From: Deinococcus sp. YIM 77859
Lineage (GTDB): Bacteria; Deinococcota; Deinococci; Deinococcales; Deinococcaceae
Assembly (NCBI RefSeq): GCF_000745175.1
Contig: NZ_JQNI01000002.1
Location: 666,001-730,000, forward strand
Reading direction: 5' to 3'
DNA: 64,000 nt
Of this stretch, positions 1 through 27,592 are shown piece after piece. The position numbers and the translations under genes were made by a program. Numbering within the stretch: the stretch's first letter is position 1; each line of letters starts with the position of its first letter. Under the pieces are notes generated by a model that saw only the letters and a list, made by a program, of their open reading frames with translations, was not told where the DNA came from and ran no database searches.

Positions 1-365
1 CTGATCAAGGACAACCACATCGCCGCAGCGGGCGGCATCACGGCCGCCATCACGCGAGCGCGCGGCTCCGGCTACCTGCTGAAGGTCGAGTGCGAGGTTT
101 CGAACTTGGCCGAGCTCGAAGAAGCCCTGCACGCTGGAGCCGACCGGGTGCTGCTCGACAACATGGAGGACGACCAGTTGGCCGCGGCCGTACGGGTGCG
201 CGACCGTCTCGCGCCGCAGGTGACCCTGGAAGCGAGCGGCAACATGACGCTGGAACGTCTGCCGCGGGTGGCCGCCAGCGGCGTGGACTTCGTGAGCGTG
301 GGTGCGCTGACGCACTCTGCGCCAGCGCTCGATATCAGCCTGAACTTCATCCTGGAGGACACAAC

Positions 366-369
<4 letters not shown>
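1..369 (+). CDS. nadC: Nicotinate-nucleotide pyrophosphorylase (quinolinate phosphoribosyltransferase), 3' part
   Basis: The last 122 residues of NadC are present and the gene is cut by the window start. The family converts quinolinate and PRPP to nicotinate mononucleotide in de novo NAD synthesis. The first residues read LIKDNHIAAAGGI, the conserved KDNH segment of QPRTases, followed by VECEV, LLDNM and EASGNM, which are active-site beta-barrel strands, and the usual SVGALTHS near the C-terminus. The stop codon overlaps the GTG start of nadA by 4 bp (GTGA), so the two are translationally coupled. This order is common for NAD genes; nadB would be expected upstream but is outside the window. 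Confidence 0.95.
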
Positions 370-1361
<992 letters not shown>

Positions 1362-1371
1362 AGGGGCATGA

Positions 1372-1417
1372 AGAGCAGGGCAGAAGGCGGCCTCCTGGCC
1401 CCTCTGCCCTGTACTCT
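1372..1417. terminator. Bidirectional terminator between nadA and icd
   Basis: The 9-bp perfect inverted repeat CAGGGCAGA (1376-1384) / TCTGCCCTG (1403-1411) lies between the convergent stops of nadA and icd. A partial outer stem AGAG/CTCT extends it. There is no long T-run on either side, as is common in GC-rich genomes. Confidence 0.6.
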
Positions 1418-1427
1418 CGGTCTTCTC

Positions 1428-2690
<1,263 letters not shown>

Positions 2691-2699
2691 GACGGCCCA

Positions 2700-2705
2700 A
2701 CTCTA
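2700..2705 (-). promoter_or_regulatory. -10 box of icd, leaderless type
   Basis: On the minus strand TAGAGT lies 9 nt before the icd ATG. A TTCCCT hexamer sits 17 bp further upstream as a weak -35. The spacing implies transcription starting at or next to the ATG; no Shine-Dalgarno sequence is present. Confidence 0.45.
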
Positions 2706-2899
2706 CCCCCCAGGCGCCGGGGAGGGAACGTGATGACCCTGTTACCGGGGAGGTGTACACGCGGTCCAAGAATTTGCCCCGCGTCAAGGATGAGTCGAGG
2801 CAAGACTAATGAAGGGATCAAGTGAGCCTTCACCCGATCAGGGCACCCACACGCCATGCTGCCCTCACCCAGACGGGAATCCACCCAGGAGGTCTACCG

Positions 2900-3145
2900 A
2901 TGAGTGAAGACAAGAGCACGCTGGAAAATATGGCCGACGCCGCCAAAGCCAAGCTGCAAGAGGGCGTGGACCGGGCCCGCGCCGCTGCCCACGACGTAGC
3001 GAGCAACTTCGGGAGCACGGCCGACAACCTCAAGGACAAGGCCCAGGCCGCCGAGGACCGCGCCAAAGCCGAGGTGCATAACGCCCAAGCCCACGCCGAG
3101 TACAACGAGGGCAAACGCGAGGCGCAGGACGGCGACGGCCGCTGA
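2900..3145 (+). CDS. Small amphipathic Ala/Asp/Lys-rich stress-type protein (LEA/CsbD-like composition)
   Basis: An 81-residue, highly charged protein starting MSEDKSTLENMADAAK. It has repeated Ala-Lys-Asp-Glu helical segments (AKAKLQEGVDRARAAAHDVA, NLKDKAQAAEDRAKAE) and no cysteine, aromatic core or signal peptide. This composition is typical of late-embryogenesis-abundant or CsbD-like desiccation and stress proteins; a true family match cannot be confirmed by eye. The start is set by a perfect AGGAGGT ribosome site at 2887-2893. It is monocistronic, followed by a strong hairpin terminator. Function is inferred only from composition. Confidence 0.7.
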   Translation: MSEDKSTLENMADAAKAKLQEGVDRARAAAHDVASNFGSTADNLKDKAQAAEDRAKAEVHNAQAHAEYNEGKREAQDGDGR

Positions 3146-3160
3146 GCCTTGCTTATCCCG

Positions 3161-3190
3161 ACCGGCCCCCGAACAGGCGGGCCGGTTTTG
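3161..3190 (+). terminator. Terminator of the small stress-type gene
   Basis: Perfect 8-bp stem ACCGGCCC (3161-3168) / GGGCCGGT (3179-3186) with a 10-nt loop, followed by TTTG. It separates the preceding small gene from the sugar transporter operon. Confidence 0.75.
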
Positions 3191-3216
3191 CCTGCCGCGG
3201 CACCCACGAAAGCCCG

Positions 3217-3222
3217 TACACT
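3217..3222 (+). promoter_or_regulatory. -10 box for the sugar permease/DUF4127 operon, leaderless type
   Basis: TACACT lies 7 nt before the ATG at 3230, with no Shine-Dalgarno sequence. It suggests that the operon's own transcript begins at the first permease gene, after the terminator at 3161-3190. Confidence 0.55.
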
Positions 3223-3229
3223 TCGAGCT

Positions 3230-5054
<1,825 letters not shown>

Positions 5055-5101
5055 GGCAGATGTGCGTGCAGCATCGTCACCCACGTGGAAGGATGCCGGG
5101 C

Positions 5102-5460
5102 ATGGAGAGAATGCTGCTGGCCGTCGCTCTCAGTCTGCCACTAAGCGCCTGCGGAGTCATCCGGACCCCAACCACTCCGGGGGTCGCGGACGTGCAGTTT
5201 CCAGCGAGCGTGGGAGCGACTGAAGCCATGAATGTCACGGTCACGGTGAGCCTGGGTTGCGGCAGCTTCGACGGCTTCAGCGCCCAGCGGACGGCCAGCC
5301 GTCTGAGCCTGACCACGCGCGGCAGCTCGCCCGTTGGTGTGGGCTGCACGGCCAGCGTGAGAAATGAAACAAAAGTCTACACCGACCCCGGCACACCCGC
5401 CCGCGTCGGTCCCTTTGAAATTGTCGTCAACGGGAAGACGTGGGGCACCGTCACCGTCCA

Positions 5461-5464
<4 letters not shown>
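5102..5464 (+). CDS. Small lipoprotein of unknown function
   Basis: A 120-residue protein starting MERMLLAVALSLPLSACG, a lipoprotein signal with lipobox LSAC placing the lipidated cysteine at residue 17. The mature part is Thr/Val/Ser-rich and beta-type, with one further cysteine pair (about residues 54 and 83, in LGCGS and VGCTA) that could form a disulfide outside the membrane. ATG 5102 has AAGGA about 10 nt upstream; an ATG at 5093 is an alternative. The stop overlaps the next gene's ATG by 4 bp, so it belongs to the transporter operon. No family was recognised. Confidence 0.75.
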
Positions 5465-7604
<2,140 letters not shown>

Positions 7605-7609
7605 CGCGC

Positions 7610-9099
<1,490 letters not shown>

Positions 9100-9103
<4 letters not shown>

Positions 9104-9419
9104 GAAAAAGGAGCTTGGGGCTCATCCTGGCCCTCGTGGGCGTGGCGCTGGCGGACGGGGGAAGGATGGTCGGCGTCACGCTGCGCCATGACGGGGCACG
9201 TCCGGTGGAGGTGGCGGCCTGCACGGTCAGGCGCTGTACGGCCTGGCAACGGCTGACGCCGGGGCAGACCTGGTGGGTGCCGCTCACCCCGGTGAGGGGC
9301 GCGCTCAGCCTGAGCGTCAGCCAGCGTGCCGGGCAGGCCACCGACTTCCTGCTGTCTGACGTTCGCCCGCCCCTGCACCTCCTCCTCGACCGGGAAGGCC
9401 GCCTGAGGAAGGTGCGGCC

Positions 9420-9423
<4 letters not shown>
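9100..9423 (+). CDS. Small secreted protein of unknown function
   Basis: A 107-residue protein with a signal peptide (RKRSLGLILALVGVALAD, cleavage probably after ALA near residue 18). The mature part is beta-rich with a CTVRRC pair of cysteines about residues 41-46 that could form a small disulfide loop. The ATG overlaps the DUF4127 stop and the TGA overlaps the ROK kinase ATG, each by 4 bp, so it is a fixed member of the operon. No family recognised. A role in the cell envelope linked to substrate uptake is possible but not shown. Confidence 0.72.
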
Positions 9424-10319
<896 letters not shown>

Positions 10320-10448
10320 CATTTGTAATGTCAGGAGGCCCAACCGGGCCCCTCAGCGGCCCAGGCACCTCTCTTTTTTGTCGTGTGACAGCGGTTTTAC
10401 AGCCTCTTGAGGGCCGTGTTAAGCTCGCGCTGAACTCAAGGAGGCAAG
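10320..10448 (+). promoter_or_regulatory. Intergenic region with weak terminator and promoter of the P5C dehydrogenase gene
   Basis: A short hairpin GGCCC (10337-10341) / GGGCC (10346-10350) and a T-run at 10374-10379 may end the ROK operon. TTTACA (about 10395-10400) followed 17 bp later by TTAAGC is a possible promoter. A strong AAGGAGG ribosome site lies at 10438-10444. The promoter assignment is tentative. Confidence 0.4.
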
Positions 10449-12026
<1,578 letters not shown>

Positions 12027-12061
12027 GGCCCGGCTTGCCCGCGCTCTGCGAAACTAACTCC

Positions 12062-12561
<500 letters not shown>

Positions 12562-12568
<7 letters not shown>

Positions 12569-13052
12569 AGGAGCCTCTGACCGTCGGTGGGCCGCTTTCC
12601 GCCTTTGGCGCTGCCGTTGGGAACCTGTTCCGGGGTGGTCCGGCCAACGTGTCGTGGGAACGCGCCCTGGAGGGGCTCAGCGCGGCGGAGGCGGTCCGGG
12701 TCCCCGAACCGTTGCCGCATTCGGTCGCGCAGGTCGTGGCCCACGTGCAGTTCTGGCAGGCGTATCTGCTGGAGGTGATCGCCGGCAAGAACCCGCCCGC
12801 CCCGGAACACGCCGCCGGGGGCTGGCCCGAGCCCGGCGACTGGGAGACGCTCCAGACCGCTTTCTTCCGCGATCTGGAGGCGCTGCGGGCCCTCACGCGG
12901 GACGCGGCCTTCACCGCCACCCTCGACCGCAAAGACCGCCCCTGGGCCGCCGGTCTCACCAACTTCGCGGGGCACAGTGTCTACCACCTCGGGCAGGTGG
13001 TGTGCATCCGGCAGGCGCTGGGGCTGTGGCCGCCGCCCAGCGGTGGGGACAC

Positions 13053-13059
<7 letters not shown>
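12562..13059 (+). CDS. DinB-fold protein, second of a tandem pair
   Basis: A 165-residue paralogue of the preceding gene. It has PEPLPHSVAQVVAHVQFWQ and GHSVYHLGQVVCIRQALG, with the same His positions. GTG 12562 sits in the ACGTGG of the upstream Thr-Trp codons. Its own end, ACGTGGTAG, carries the start of the following gene in the same way, so both junctions are copies of one arrangement. This indicates a tandem duplication that kept the translational coupling. Function as for the first copy: a probable metal-dependent transferase of unknown substrate. Confidence 0.82.
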
Positions 13060-13925
<866 letters not shown>

Positions 13926-13955
13926 CAGCTTCCCATTCCTGAGAAAGGCTTCCGC

Positions 13956-16431
<2,476 letters not shown>

Positions 16432-16437
16432 GCGCTC

Positions 16438-16443
16438 AGGCTA
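16438..16443 (-). promoter_or_regulatory. -10 box of the acyl-CoA dehydrogenase gene, leaderless type
   Basis: TAGCCT on the minus strand, 6 nt before the ATG at 16431, without a Shine-Dalgarno sequence. The same hexamer and 6-nt spacing occur before the DUF1622 pair and the S41 gene in this window. Confidence 0.5.
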
Positions 16444-16454
16444 GCAAACGGTTG

Positions 16455-16712
16455 TTAGGTCCCGTGCAGGGCGTCCCGCAGGGCCTCCTCGATGCCGCGC
16501 CCCCGCCAGCCGGTTTCGACCCCTAGCGCCTCGCCCCCTTCCCACCGCAGGGCCGCGCCGATCACCGCGCCGCCCGCGATGGCCAGGGCCGCCGCCCTCA
16601 GGGTGTCCTGCGGGGCCTGGGGACAGAGCCGCGCAACAGCCCCCTGCAACGTGGGTGCCAGGGGCAGAGGCGGGCGGGTCACACGAACGCGAGCGGGCAG
16701 GGCGGGGGGCAC
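16455..16712 (-). CDS. Small hypothetical protein
   Basis: An 85-residue frame starting at GTG 16712, upstream of the acyl-CoA dehydrogenase. The segment ALGVETGWRGRGIEEALRDAL resembles the acetyl-CoA loop and helix of GNAT acetyltransferases, but the rest of such a fold is missing, so this could be chance. There is an Ala/Gly-rich hydrophobic stretch in the middle. No ribosome site was seen. A longer reading of the frame upstream is open but runs antisense to the small membrane-protein gene and fabZ. Existence is likely but not certain. Confidence 0.45.
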   Translation of the reverse strand: MPPALPARVRVTRPPLPLAPTLQGAVARLCPQAPQDTLRAAALAIAGGAVIGAALRWEGGEALGVETGWRGRGIEEALRDALHGT

Positions 16713-16735
16713 GGGGCGAAGTCTAGCAGGTGCTC

Positions 16736-16741
16736 TACAAT
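16736..16741 (+). promoter_or_regulatory. -10 box ahead of a micro-ORF and small membrane protein
   Basis: TACAAT lies 8 nt before the ATG at 16750, matching the leaderless-promoter geometry seen across the window. No convincing -35 hexamer was found. Confidence 0.4.
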
Positions 16742-16749
16742 ACCCGCCG

Positions 16750-16800
16750 ATGACAGGAACGGGGCGCAGGACCAAACAGGTGGGCACGTGCGGGGACTGA
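16750..16800 (+). CDS. Possible leaderless micro-ORF (16 codons)
   Basis: The frame reads MTGTGRRTKQVGTCGD and ends at TGA 16798-16800, inside the start of the next gene (GTG 16788). It begins 8 nt after TACAAT, where a leaderless start would be. It might be a translated leader coupling to the small membrane-protein gene, or merely its 5' UTR. Evidence is positional only. Confidence 0.3.
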   Translation: MTGTGRRTKQVGTCGD

Positions 16801-17042
16801 GGTGGCTGGGCGTGGTCACGCTGAGCCTGCTGACGCTGGCGCTGGCCCTTCTCACGCTGGGGAGTTTCGCCGCTCTGAACCCGAGCGCGCCGCTGTGGTT
16901 GCGAACCGTGGGCGGCCTGGAGACCGCGTTGAGCGCGCAGGTGGGCGTGGGGCACCTTCCCGGCTTCACGCGGGCCGTCGCGCTGACCCTGCTCACCAGC
17001 CTGCTGGCGGGCCTCTGCGCCTTTCTCAAGCCGCGCGCCTGA
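16788..17042 (+). CDS. Small two-helix membrane protein
   Basis: An 84-residue protein from GTG 16788. It has a hydrophobic helix at residues 5-30 (Leu/Thr/Ala-rich), a short loop containing APLWLRTVGG, and a second helix at about 60-78 ending in basic KPRA. Two membrane segments with a short polar loop are clear. No family was recognised. It stands alone before the fabZ cluster, with about 100 bp between its stop and the fabZ ATG, and could be co-transcribed with fabZ. Confidence 0.6.
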   Translation: MRGLRWLGVVTLSLLTLALALLTLGSFAALNPSAPLWLRTVGGLETALSAQVGVGHLPGFTRAVALTLLTSLLAGLCAFLKPRA

Positions 17043-17144
17043 GGCGGCCCGGCTGTTTTGGTGGCCCGTGCTACCCTTGGGGCGTTTTGGCCGCGGGAAG
17101 CCTCCACCTCCTCGCCTCCCGCTCAACACGAAGGAGCGCCCCTG

Positions 17145-17573
17145 ATGGACCCCCTCTTGATCCAGGACGTACTGAAGACGTTGCCGCACCGCTTTCCCTT
17201 CATTCTGGTGGACCGGGTGCTCTCGGCCGGACAGGGCGAGGTCCACGCGCTCAAAAACGTGACGGTCAACGAGCCCTTTTTTCCCGGTCACTTTCCGCAA
17301 GAACCCGTCATGCCCGGCGTCTTGATTGTGGAGGCGCTCGCGCAGGCAAGCATGTTCTGCCTCCACGGGGAGCTGGAACCGGGAACGGTCGGCTACCTCG
17401 CGGGAGTAGAGGGCGCGCGCTTTAAGCGCAAGGTGATTCCCGGAGACCAGCTTCACCTGTACGCGCGGCTGGACTTTCTGCGCCGGGGACTGGGCAAAAC
17501 CACCTGCCGCGCCGAGGTGGACGGCCAGGTGGCGGCGGAAGCGACGATTCTCTTCGCCGTGGCCAAGGGGTGA
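17145..17573 (+). CDS. fabZ: 3-hydroxyacyl-[acyl-carrier-protein] dehydratase
   Basis: A 142-residue hot-dog-fold enzyme that dehydrates 3-hydroxyacyl-ACP in fatty acid elongation. The signature LPHRFPFILVDRV at residues 13-25 carries the catalytic His, and FFPGHFPQEPVMPGVLIVEALAQ carries the Glu on the central helix. Length is exactly that of FabZ. The start is fixed by AAGGAG at 17131-17136. A TACCCT box near 17070 may be its promoter. It is followed 117 bp later by the LptF-type permease, which suggests a link to envelope lipid assembly. Confidence 0.95.
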   Translation: MDPLLIQDVLKTLPHRFPFILVDRVLSAGQGEVHALKNVTVNEPFFPGHFPQEPVMPGVLIVEALAQASMFCLHGELEPGTVGYLAGVEGARFKRKVIPGDQLHLYARLDFLRRGLGKTTCRAEVDGQVAAEATILFAVAKG

Positions 17574-17690
17574 GTGGTCCGTGGGGCTGGAGGCTGGGTG
17601 GTGGCTCGGGGGAACAGACGCTCACCTCAAGGTCCTGGCCTGCGCTCTTCTCACTTCCCCCTCCCCACGGCCCACCGCCGAAGGAGCGCC

Positions 17691-21947
<4,257 letters not shown>

Positions 21948-21956
21948 AAGCCGCCT

Positions 21957-22475
<519 letters not shown>

Positions 22476-22558
22476 GGCGGCTATTGTGGCGCGCCTGGGC
22501 GGGAATGTCTGCCCCGCTTCATCTGCCGTCAGGTGGGATGCGGCATCCTGGAGGGCAC

Positions 22559-24664
22559 ATGAAACGCCTGTTTGCCCTACCCGCGGTGGCGCTGCTCGTT
22601 GCTGCCTGCGGTCTGACGACGCCCGTCGAGACTCCCCCGCCGGTAGGCACAACTCCCCCAACAACGGGGCAAGCGGTCGCCCTCGGCACCGCCTCCTCCG
22701 GGCAGATCGAGCAGCCCCTTGCTGGGACGTGGACGGTCGACCGAGCGAGCCTGCCCGCGTGGCTGACCGTATGGCCCACCAGCGGCACGGGTGACCTCCG
22801 GCTGACCGTGCGGGTGGACCGGGTGCAGGGCACGCCCACCGCCGCCGATCAGGCGCAGCTCAGCGGCGAGGTGACGGTGAACTGGCAGCGGGGTGAGCAG
22901 AGCGGCAAGGTCACCTGGAAGGTCACGGCCGACCAGTACACCCTGACGGGCCGGGTGGTGGACGCCCCGCAGGCGCAGGGGACGGACGTGGCCGCGAGCT
23001 CGGGAATCAGGACCCCAGACGCTGCCGCAGCTCGCGGCGTGATCGTGAAATACCGCTCGGCGGCGGCGCAGGCGCAGGCGCTCGGAGAAAGAGCCAACAC
23101 CGAGCTCAGCGCCGCGCAGGGGGCGACCCGGGACGCCTTGACCCGGCTGAAGATCCCGCGCAGCGGGGTGACGGCTCTGGGCCGCCGCAGCGTCCGCCTA
23201 GAAACGGCTGATGTGGAGGAAGCGCTGCGGGTGCTGCGGGCTGATCCCAACGTGGAATACGCCGTGCCTAACGCCGTGCTGCACCCGCAGGCACTCAGCG
23301 CGCCCGTCGTGCCGACCGACCAGTACGCGGGCCTGCAATGGGCGTACAAGCTGCTGGGCTACGGGGCCGTGTGGCGCGATATGGAAGACGGAGGCTACAC
23401 CCGCCCGGTCACGGTCGCGGTGGTGGACACCGGGGTACGCTTTGACCATCCCGACCTTCAGGGGGCGCTCTACGGCCCGGACGAGGGGGCACTCGACGTG
23501 CTGGGGTTCCGTCCCAAGACGGACCAGCAGCCCTACGACAACGGCGACGGCGACGGTCCCGACACTGACCCGACCGATCCCAGCACACCGGCACGCAGCG
23601 GCGGCAGCCACGGCACACACGTCACCGGCATCATTGCGGCGCGCTGGGGGAGCATCCCGCAGTTTCCAGGCTGCCCGGCGTGCAGCACGAGCGGCGTGGT
23701 GGGGGCCTCCTACCGAGCACCCATCAAGGTGCTGCCGGTCCGCGTGATCGACGCCCAGGGCAATGCGGAGGTCGCGGACGTGGTGAACGCCCTGCGCTAC
23801 GCGGCGGGCCTTCCGATTGCGCTGGAGGGCAAGACCTACACCAATCCGCACCCCGCTCAGGTCATCAATCTCAGCCTCGGTGGGGAAATTTCCGCGCAGA
23901 CGGCGCAGCCGATGTGCGAGGCGGTGGCGGACGCCACGCGAGCGGGCGCGCTGGTGGTGGTGGCGGCGGGCAACGGCTACGGCAGCGCGCCCTACTACCC
24001 GGCCGCCTGTGAGGGCGCGGTGGCGGTCGGGGCCGTGACCCTCTCGGGGGCGAGTGCCCCACGACACGCCAGCTACAGTAACAGCTATTCGCAGGTGATG
24101 CTCTCGGCTCCGGGCGGGGACACCCTGACCTTTTTCAACGGGGGGACCCTGAACGGCACGCCCTTCCCGGACGAGATTTTCTCGACCGACTGGGACTACC
24201 TCAAGAACCAGCCGATGTACCGGCCCAACGCGGGAACGAGTCAGGCTGCTCCCCAGGTGAGCGCGCTGGCCGCCCTGCTTCTCAGCAAGGGCGTCACACA
24301 GGGGCGGGAAGATACCCTGGCCCGCCTGACGGCCACCGCGACCGACCTGGGCGCGCCGGGCCGCGACAGCCAGTTCGGCTACGGCATGATCAATGCGGCA
24401 GCGGCGCTCTCGGCCCCAGCCGTAAGCAACGTGCTGGGGCTGCGGATCCAGGACAGCCGCGGCTTTGCCTACCAACCCGCCCTGGACCCGCTGGGCCGTT
24501 TTACGGCCTACCTGCCGGACGGCACCTTTCAGGTCGTTGCGGGACGTGACCGCGATGGCAATGGGATCTACGGGGAGACGGCGGAGCCGCGGGCGGAGCG
24601 GAGCGTCACGCTCGGGCCCGACACAACGGAGGCCAAGCTGGGTGACCTCACGCCGCAGCCCTGA
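22559..24664 (+). CDS. S8 subtilisin-family serine protease lipoprotein
   Basis: A 701-residue secreted protease. It begins MKRLFALPAVALLVAACG with lipobox VAAC (lipidated Cys17). A Pro/Thr linker leads to a BACON/Ig-like domain (about 35-135, with AWLTVWPTSGTGDL), then a fervidolysin-type propeptide (RGVIVKYRS ... DPNVEYAVPN, 160-240). The catalytic domain has Asp290 (VVDTGVRFDHPDL), His354 (GSHGTHVTGI) and Ser561 (GTSQAAPQVSALAALL), so the triad is complete. A small C-terminal beta domain (QDSRGFAYQP to TPQP) follows. GGAGGG at 22550-22555 fixes the ATG. It is probably anchored at the cell surface for extracellular protein digestion. Confidence 0.93.
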   Translation: MKRLFALPAVALLVAACGLTTPVETPPPVGTTPPTTGQAVALGTASSGQIEQPLAGTWTVDRASLPAWLTVWPTSGTGDLRLTVRVDRVQGTPTAADQAQLSGEVTVNWQRGEQSGKVTWKVTADQYTLTGRVVDAPQAQGTDVAASSGIRTPDAAAARGVIVKYRSAAAQAQALGERANTELSAAQGATRDALTRLKIPRSGVTALGRRSVRLETADVEEALRVLRADPNVEYAVPNAVLHPQALSAPVVPTDQYAGLQWAYKLLGYGAVWRDMEDGGYTRPVTVAVVDTGVRFDHPDLQGALYGPDEGALDVLGFRPKTDQQPYDNGDGDGPDTDPTDPSTPARSGGSHGTHVTGIIAARWGSIPQFPGCPACSTSGVVGASYRAPIKVLPVRVIDAQGNAEVADVVNALRYAAGLPIALEGKTYTNPHPAQVINLSLGGEISAQTAQPMCEAVADATRAGALVVVAAGNGYGSAPYYPAACEGAVAVGAVTLSGASAPRHASYSNSYSQVMLSAPGGDTLTFFNGGTLNGTPFPDEIFSTDWDYLKNQPMYRPNAGTSQAAPQVSALAALLLSKGVTQGREDTLARLTATATDLGAPGRDSQFGYGMINAAAALSAPAVSNVLGLRIQDSRGFAYQPALDPLGRFTAYLPDGTFQVVAGRDRDGNGIYGETAEPRAERSVTLGPDTTEAKLGDLTPQP

Positions 24665-24698
24665 CCGCTCGCCGGGAGGAGGCCGCCTGGCCGGTGCC

Positions 24699-24727
24699 TT
24701 GACAGGGGTTCTGCCCGCCCCTACCCT
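24699..24727 (+). promoter_or_regulatory. Sigma-70-type promoter of the peptide transporter
   Basis: TTGACA (24699-24704), a 17-bp spacer, then TACCCT (24722-24727). This is a consensus -35 with optimal spacing and gives a 5' UTR of about 90 nt before ATG 24826. Confidence 0.75.
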
Positions 24728-24768
24728 GAGCGCATACTTGGTGCTCGAGCGCTTGACCGGCCCTTCAT

Positions 24769-24800
24769 GAGGACCCCGCCCTCCGGGAGAGCGGGGCCTC
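24769..24800 (+). promoter_or_regulatory. 5' UTR hairpin before the binding-protein gene
   Basis: GAGG-A-CCCCGC (24769-24779) pairs with GCGGGG-CCTC (24791-24800), a 10-bp stem with one bulged A, inside the leader between promoter and start. It may stabilise the message or act as an attenuator. There is no T-run. Confidence 0.45.
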
Positions 24801-24825
24801 CTCTGAAACGGCCCACGGAGGCTTC

Positions 24826-26403
<1,578 letters not shown>

Positions 26404-26420
26404 GTCCGCCAACGCTTGGA

Positions 26421-26460
26421 CCTACGGGGCGGGGCCACGAGCACAGGCCTGCCCCGTAGG
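26421..26460 (+). terminator. Intra-operon hairpin after the binding-protein gene
   Basis: Perfect 10-bp stem CCTACGGGGC (26421-26430) / GCCCCGTAGG (26451-26460) with a 20-nt GC-rich loop, lying between binding protein and first permease. It is placed where ABC operons often have a stem that protects the abundant upstream message or gives partial termination. Confidence 0.6.
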
Positions 26461-26492
26461 CCGCTGAACCGTTTCAAGGAAGAGAGAGCCGC

Positions 26493-27530
26493 ATGGGCAG
26501 TTATCTGATACGGCGCATTCTGCGAACACTGCTGGTGATGATCGGCATCAGCGTGGTGGTGTTTGCGTTTGTGCGCTCGATTCCCGGTGACCCGGCCACC
26601 GTGATGCTGGGTGAGCGGGCTACGCCGGAAGCCGCCGCCGCACTGCGCGAGCAGCTGGGACTGAATAAGCCCTGGTTTATCAACTACAAGGACCCAGCCC
26701 ATCTCTTGGAGGCGCAGTACCCCAAGTACATGGCTCAACTGCTGCAGGGCGACCTGGGCAGCGGCCTCAAGAGCAATATTCCGGTGCGTGACGAACTGGT
26801 GAACCGCTTTCCCGCCACGGCCGAACTTGCGATCGCTGCGCTCCTCTTCGCCCTGCTTGTCGGCCTGCCTGCCGGTATTCTGGCCGCCCTGCGGCGCAAC
26901 AGCGTGTGGGACAACTTGGCCACCACCATCAGCCTGGTGGGCGTGAGCATGCCGGTGTTCTGGCTGGGCCTGCTGCTGTCGTATTTTTTTGCCGTGCGCC
27001 TGGGGTGGTTACCGCCCAGCGCCCGGCTGGGCAACGACGTGACGCTTGAACCCATCACCGGCTTCTACGTGCTGGACGCCCTGTTGCGCGGCCAGCCCGC
27101 TGCCGCGTGGGACGCGCTCCGGCACCTGATTCTGCCTGCTATTGCGCTGGGGACCATCCCCCTGGCGATCATCGCGCGCATCACCCGCTCCAGCCTGCTG
27201 GAGGTGCTCGGGCAGGACTATGTGCGAACAGCCCGCGCCAAGGGCCTGGCGAGCCGTACGGTGACGCTCAAGCACGCCCTCAGAAACGCGCTGTTGCCGG
27301 TTGTGACGGTGATCGGCCTTCAGGCGGGCGCGCTGTTGGGTGGGGCCGTTCTCACCGAGACGATCTTTTCTTGGCCGGGCCTGGGTTCCTGGCTGTACGA
27401 GGCGATCAGCCAACGTGACTACCCGGTGATCCAGGGCGGGGTGATTTTCGCCGCCCTGGTGGTGAGCGTGGTGAATCTGCTCGTGGACCTGAGCTACGCG
27501 GCGCTCGATCCGAGAATTCAATACAGATGA
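26493..27530 (+). CDS. Peptide ABC transporter permease, DppB type
   Basis: A 345-residue inner-membrane protein with six hydrophobic segments. The start MGSYLIRRILRTLLVMIGIS and FVRSIPGDPA are typical of DppB/OppB proteins. The EAA loop is QDYVRTARAKGLASRTVTLKHALRN, followed by LLGGAVLTETIFSWPGLGSWL, the conserved C-terminal signature. An AAGGAAG(AG) ribosome site precedes ATG 26493. It forms the channel with the following DppC-type protein. Confidence 0.93.
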   Translation: MGSYLIRRILRTLLVMIGISVVVFAFVRSIPGDPATVMLGERATPEAAAALREQLGLNKPWFINYKDPAHLLEAQYPKYMAQLLQGDLGSGLKSNIPVRDELVNRFPATAELAIAALLFALLVGLPAGILAALRRNSVWDNLATTISLVGVSMPVFWLGLLLSYFFAVRLGWLPPSARLGNDVTLEPITGFYVLDALLRGQPAAAWDALRHLILPAIALGTIPLAIIARITRSSLLEVLGQDYVRTARAKGLASRTVTLKHALRNALLPVVTVIGLQAGALLGGAVLTETIFSWPGLGSWLYEAISQRDYPVIQGGVIFAALVVSVVNLLVDLSYAALDPRIQYR

Positions 27531-27592
27531 GGAATGAGGCTGCGGGCGAGCCAGAGTCCCAGCACCCTTTTTTCCGTCCTGACGAGGTACCC

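Noticed and set aside
12027..12061. TAACTC ahead of the first DinB gene as a leaderless -10 box
   Set aside because: It lacks the final T of TANNNT and the distance to the ATG is too short, so no promoter was called.
16455..17456. A 333-codon minus-strand reading covering the small hypothetical gene
   Set aside because: The upstream part is antisense to the small membrane protein and fabZ; only the 85 residues from GTG 16712 were kept.
27527..27592. Upstream in-frame start of the DppC-type permease
   Set aside because: It overlaps the DppB stop, but the added 22 residues do not resemble the family and GAGG precedes ATG 27593.
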